DNA of 64,000 nt from Lineus longissimus (Eukaryota; Nemertea; Pilidiophora; Heteronemertea; Lineidae). The notes under the pieces are model-generated. The model worked only from the letters and a program-made list of their open reading frames with translations, was not told where the DNA came from and ran no database searches. The DNA lies in the NCBI RefSeq assembly GCF_910592395.1, contig NC_088318.1:11718349-11782348 (forward strand). The letters are read 5' to 3'. Positions within the stretch are counted from its first letter, which is position 1, and every line of letters begins with the position of its first letter. Shown one piece after another: positions 59,367 to 64,000 of the stretch. A program made the position numbers and the translations under genes.

Positions 59367-62300
59367 ATGCCTTCTCCGTTATCAGTGTGTATATTCGTGG
59401 CAATTTCAGGTTTTTGTTTTGTGAACGCCGTCAAACATCAATACAACGGGTAAGACTAGATTTTCTTGTCCTCTCTCCCCTTCTACACCCAACATGGTCC
59501 ACAGACTGCCTGCCCCGGGAGTCTATAGCCTTACCATGTTCGTGCCCCGACTATACCTCCAGGGCCTGTCCAACCTCATGCCCTAATATCGTCCTCTTTG
59601 AAATGAATAATTTTGTAAGAAGACAGTTTTACCAATTCTTTCATGGAAAGTGGCCAAAATACATGTAAATCACAATCGCATTGTTACAACCAGAAATGTC
59701 CGAGGCTCGGTTATATTAGTATATTTTTGCTTCGACTTTTTGTTGGATTTGGTTTTTCCATCAGCTACTGTGTACATTTCTCTGAAATCAGTGCTGATAC
59801 CTCATCCAAGTCAACCAGTATATATCTAAAGAGCTGCAGATTTTACTGGTTGTGCCGCTTCAACGTTAACCCAAACCATGCAGTGAAGGCAGAGGCGACT
59901 CTAGACTCCCGGGGCAGTAAATTCGCCATCCTGCAGATCGTCTCTTCTATGTATACCTGGCGACAGGATGGCCGGGGTCGGTCCACTGCGTACGGAGTGT
60001 TCATTGGATTTTACAGCAGTGCAGGTTCATCATACCAGAAGGGCACTGAGTCCTGTTACACCGAGGGACAATATGGGCTGCATCGGGAGCCTAAGATATT
60101 ATATTACGTGTGAGAAGTTGAATTGATGTGGAGTCCACTGGGAGCGATGTGACACTTCGTGGAAGGGTCAAGTGGAAGAATTGAAATAGTTGCCGCGTCC
60201 GTCGTTACGTATAGCGAAACCTTACTATCAGATGAAACGTATCTTCTGCATCAAATTGGAAGTGAGATAGGGAATTAGCGTTCGATATCGATAATTTGCG
60301 TTGCTATGACCATAAAGACGAGCGTTGCCAAGATACAATGCCGTTTCAGTGGATTACGTGTGAAGGGATTTTTGTCCCCTGGGCCGTAAAATCAAGCGGG
60401 CATATATCATATACATTTTTTACCATCTTGCCCCGACTTGGACTTCTTCAAACCCTTGGTCCTCGTATAACCAGTGGTTTGCAATACTTTTGCACTCCGC
60501 TTCTCGATATTTTGTATACGACGTAGAGGAGAGAAACAGTGAATCTAAAGATGATCCTTGGCAGACCATCAACATCTAATTGACACGAGAAGCAAACATT
60601 AACATCGTGTTTTCTAAGGACGGCAGCTGACTGGATAGTGTGGTCTTATTTTAATTACCATATACATGTAACTTTCTTTTTTAAAATATTTTTGTATGTG
60701 TTGTATTTGTATATATGTACTGCCATACTGTCTTATCCTTTGATAGTTGTGCAATAAATTGAATTTGAATTTGAATTTGGTCACTGCGTGCCGTTAACTA
60801 TTTGGGTAGGGGGGGGGGGGGGAGCAATAAGCACTCAGGAGGGGCCAAATTTGCCTGAAAACTGTGATGTCGAGGATATTCTTTATCTTTTCTTGGTGAT
60901 AAGCTAAAAACACGTGATAAAGGTTACAACTTTGCCACTGATCGAGTAGGCCTAAACCTGGTTAGATAAGGAATTGCCAACTTTTGCCTGACGCACTTGA
61001 AAAATGCTATTTCTAGAGGAATAGAAAGTATATATACTTGACGATATCAACACTCGCCGGAGGTTGTGGTTTCTGAGAATAAACTGCGGTTGTTCTTGCA
61101 CACTAATTGACATTTAGATGACGTAGGAAGAGCTTTTTGAACTACCGGAGGTATTCTCTCAGAACCTCTCATTATCCCCATACTGACGCGCGTTGTCTGA
61201 AAGAAAGGCAGAGAGGGTCAAGTTGAGGAGCTTTATAACCTCGTGGTTAAAGGGACACGTGGGGCATGAACTGTGTTGGTTTTTCATGCCAAAGTGGCTT
61301 CGTGTAGGCCCGTGACTTCTCAAAACAGGACCACTGAAAAAACATTTAACTGCAGTAAATACTTCACTAAAACGGAAGGTAGCCGTGATCGGCCTGCCTG
61401 AAATCCGCAAGACTCAGGAATGCCACCATTAGAGACGCCGGTCCTAAACTGTCCTTGGTTTGTCATAGCTTAAATCGATGCCTGTTTTAGTCGGTGTCGC
61501 TATATCTTGGAATATGGACTTGAAATGTCGGAGAGTGAAATAAACTGAAATGGTTGGTTAGCTGACAGACGTCATCCCTTCTACTGTCCTTGGTTTAAAG
61601 ACGTCAGTCCCAACTGTCCTTGGTTTGTCTCAGCTTTTATCGATGCCTGTTTTGAGTCGGTGTCGCTATATTTTGGAATTGTCGGAGAGAAAATCTATAG
61701 AGTCACCAAAAACCTTCCCGCTTGTACAACTTCTTTACATGATTGTGCTCACCTCCCTTATTGAAATAGACGTCAAGGTATTACGTTTAAAACACATGAC
61801 TTTGGTTTCAGGGACAAGGTTTTTCGCGTCTTCTTAGAAAGTGAGGATGCGTTTCAGTATGTAGAGAAAATAATCGGAGAAGGACCTTGGGAGGTAGGTG
61901 ATCAGTCTGATGCTCCTAATGTGAATAACAGTAAAGGGGAAATGCATAAGTTCAAAAGCATACGAGGAGCTTTTTATGGTACTTCAGCATCATCCAGGAC
62001 GGTCACAATCAGCAGATTTTAAGGAAGAGCCGGACGCGGACGAACACGCGACATGCAATACAAACTAGAGGCCTGGTGGCCAGAAAAGCTCCGCTGTATT
62101 GGGTGACATCGCGGTGTTGTAGTGGTCATCTTCCTTATAAAACTGTGTTTTTCTTTGCAGCTAGATGAATGGGCCCGCCATGTCTACTCTGCTACGAACG
62201 CCACCATCGACATCAGGGTCCCCAAACCCATCCTGAGGCGCTTTAGGCGCAAGTTGAGGGGAGATGGAATAAGATACAAGATTGTTATACACAACTTGCA

Positions 62301-63930
62301 AAGGTATAGAAATTTGAATTTTAGAAGGCTGTCACCCGGCAGAAGGCCATGAACTTTACTGCCACAGGCATACCACAGACATTCGGCCTTTGTTTACTTC
62401 GTTGTCAGGAGTTGCTCTTTGGGGTTGCTCTTATCACCTCTACTTCTCTTTCCTTAAGTTTGATAGATGATGAAATGGACCTTGAGAAACCCCGCCACAG
62501 ACGAGACGCGACGGGCAAGACAGTGAATGCGGAAGACCAAGATGGGCCACGCTACCTCTGGGACAACATCGTCGGAAGATACGTCACCTTTGACGAGGTA
62601 TGTGGATGGCACCCACTAAAAGAACTTTCCACTTACCTTACACTTACCACTTATACCTCAACTTTTCGTTCCAGGACGAAAATTACATATCGCTTCCCTT
62701 CTACCCGCGCCTTTTTAGACTCCTTTGCAGTCTATTTCGTCATCCTGATCATCTCTTTTTCATGTGACAGGACGAGGCCAGTCCACCCGGTAGTCCTCGT
62801 CTGCCACGTGCAAACTATACAGTCTGTGGCTCATTTTCTAAAGGGGTCTTAGTTTTTCAATTCATGACAACATTCATGTCCGCGTTCACTTGGGCTCTTT
62901 CAACATGTGACATGTAGTATTTTACTCATAATGTCTGCGACTCCAAACCTCTCTATTAAGTACATCCTGTGGACGAACAATTCTGTCCTTAGCAGAGGTG
63001 TCCTGATTAAAGAGTTGACCGCTAAGCATGCTAAGGGAGGTTCCACTGTACATGTTGTTGAATCCATCACCATGATCAAGTGTTGTTTGCTTTTCAGATA
63101 ATGAACTGGATCCAGAACATTGCCGACACCAGTCCCCTGGCGTCCATCATCGATATCGGCAAATCATTTGAAGGGAGACCACTCAAAGTTCTCAAGGTGA
63201 GTATCTCCCTTCTGCTGCCCTAGTCCCCAGCGTCCTGATATAGAACTATCAAAGCAAGTTGTTTTCTGAGCAACACCACTTGCTGATATAGCCTATTGAT
63301 CAGAAGAAACACCATTTACTCCACTCAGGACACAGTGATTCGACCTCGCAGATAAGTTTAGGATGAAAACCAGACTGCACCATCTTGCAGTTTGAGACAG
63401 GGACGTAGTCGTTGCATGTTTTGGTCTACGACTAAGGTATGCTAGTTTTGACCACTACTGTATATACATTTTCCCATCGTGGCTTCTCGTCTTTTCGTTT
63501 AGCTCAATGGAACGAGATCATCAGATCCCAGCGAGAAACCGCGGCCTGGTATCTGGTTAGATGGAGGGATTCACGCCAGAGAATGGATAAGTCCCGCTAC
63601 AATGAATTACATCATATTCAACGTGAGTGTACCAGTACAGGTTCTTGCGATGATGCGCAACCAGGGACAACTGGGTTTGGTGGCATCTCTGCTCAAAGAC
63701 AGCGGGTTGCCCTATATCTTTAATGGATCACCCCAGCATGATCTTGCCGAAATTCGTCTCCGTGTGTGCCCATGCAGCTTAAAACATGAACACTGTACCG
63801 ATTTTCTTTTTTACCCTAGATGGTGCAAGGTTACGGCAAGATCCGAGAGATCACTGATCTATTGGACTACTTCGATTGGTACTTTATGCCGGTGTCCAAC
63901 CCTGATGGATATGAATACTCCATGACAACG
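59367..63930 (+). CDS. Secreted zinc carboxypeptidase (M14 A/B type), 3' end outside window
   Basis: Pancreatic-type metallocarboxypeptidase that would remove C-terminal residues from peptides outside the cell. Exons: 59367-59449, 61812-61893, 62161-62303, 62459-62597, 63098-63196, 63503-63622, 63820-63930; 259 residues so far, phases consistent, and the gene runs on past 64000. A signal peptide (LSVCIFVAISGFCFVNA) is followed by an M14 propeptide (VFRVFLESEDAFQYV, HVYSATNATIDIRVP) and a basic cleavage site RHRR near residue 115-118. The catalytic domain starts with YVTFDEIMNWI and contains HARE (zinc ligands H206 and E209) and SNPDGYEYS. The third zinc ligand, the catalytic Glu and the specificity pocket lie beyond the window, so A- or B-type specificity cannot be told. 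The link of the first exon across the 2.4-kb intron is the least certain step, though phase fits. Confidence 0.88.
59643..60778 (+). mobile_element. Possible 3' end of a retroelement, with unassigned open frame
   Basis: An open frame of up to 156 residues (59643-60113) has a coherent C-terminal half (e.g. AEATLDSRGSKFAILQI and a Gly/Tyr-rich end). About 640 bp of AT-rich 3' sequence follows, ending AATAAATTGAATTTGAATTTGAATTT. A poly(A) signal merging into a short tandem tail is typical of non-LTR retrotransposon 3' ends. I do not recognise the protein and see no reverse transcriptase motif, so this could instead be a small nested gene. Confidence 0.35.
60809..60822 (+). repeat. Poly-G run (14 G)
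   Basis: Homopolymer tract, directly after the (GAATTT)n tail; length may be unreliable. Confidence 0.9.
61444..61692 (+). repeat. Direct repeat pair with partial third copy
   Basis: 'actgtccttggtttgtc...tcgatgcctgttt...gtcggtgtcgctata...tgtcggagag' occurs at about 61447-61541 and again at about 61612-61692. The head of the unit also occurs at about 61582 ('ctactgtccttggttt'). In the carboxypeptidase first intron, ending about 120 bp before exon 2. Confidence 0.8.
62940..63048 (+). mobile_element. Partial MITE copy 4
   Basis: Retains 'aacctctctattaag', 'gtcctgattaaagag' and the intact right end 'ctaagggaggttccactg' followed by TA, but has lost about 70 bp of interior. Same orientation as copy 1. 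It lies in the carboxypeptidase intron 62598-63097 and ends about 50 bp before the next exon. Confidence 0.75.
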
Positions 63931-64000
63931 GTAGGTAATCCAAGTCCATTAATTGGTGTCTTAATCATATTTTCCATATTTCCAAGTTTGATCTTTTGAG

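Larger units (their letters stand above)
59450..61811 (+). other. First intron of the carboxypeptidase gene, with retroelement-like tail and duplicated segments
   Basis: Holds an open frame at 59643-60113, an AATAAA followed by a (GAATTT)n tail at 60753-60778, a poly-G run at 60809-60822 and a duplicated segment at 61444-61692. No splice-compatible carboxypeptidase exon was seen between 59450 and 61811. Confidence 0.55.

Overview
This is animal nuclear DNA. Its genes are split into many short exons with GT...AG introns, the spacer carries tRNA-derived SINEs and MITEs, and the predicted proteins are close to vertebrate orthologues. I read it as an intron-rich marine invertebrate, either a lophotrochozoan or an invertebrate deuterostome; the sequence alone does not fix the phylum. 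There are no operons, ribosome binding sites or CRISPR arrays. Five protein genes are supported by exon chains whose reading phases agree across every junction.

Layout: (1) 1-25618, + strand: the last 40 coding exons (3,034 residues) of HYDIN, a central-pair protein of motile cilia; its 5' part lies outside the window. (2) 26770-28997, + strand: a complete five-exon tail-anchored cytochrome b5. (3) 28998-32374: CYB5 3' flank, then a giant imperfect palindrome built from a 107-bp minisatellite, with a foldback element inserted in one arm. (4) 32375-39461, - strand: complete TANGO6, 13 coding exons, 1,223 residues. (5) 39462-43221: intergenic. (6) 43222-58374, - strand: complete TRAPPC8, 25 exons, 1,469 residues. 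(7) 58375-59366: spacer between two head-to-head genes. (8) 59367 to the window end, + strand: first seven exons of a secreted M14 metallocarboxypeptidase, with a probable retroelement fragment in its first intron.

The genes do not form one pathway. HYDIN acts in the ciliary axoneme, cytochrome b5 in membrane electron transfer, TANGO6 and TRAPPC8 in the secretory pathway, and the carboxypeptidase outside the cell. From general knowledge, HYDIN, CYB5B and TANGO6 are also linked on human 16q22, so part of this order may be ancient. The most unusual material is non-coding: the giant palindrome at 30.1-31.9 kb, a recurrent 177-bp TA-flanked MITE, a duplicated splice donor in HYDIN, a possible nested transcription unit in a HYDIN intron, and a candidate stop-containing alternative exon in cytochrome b5.
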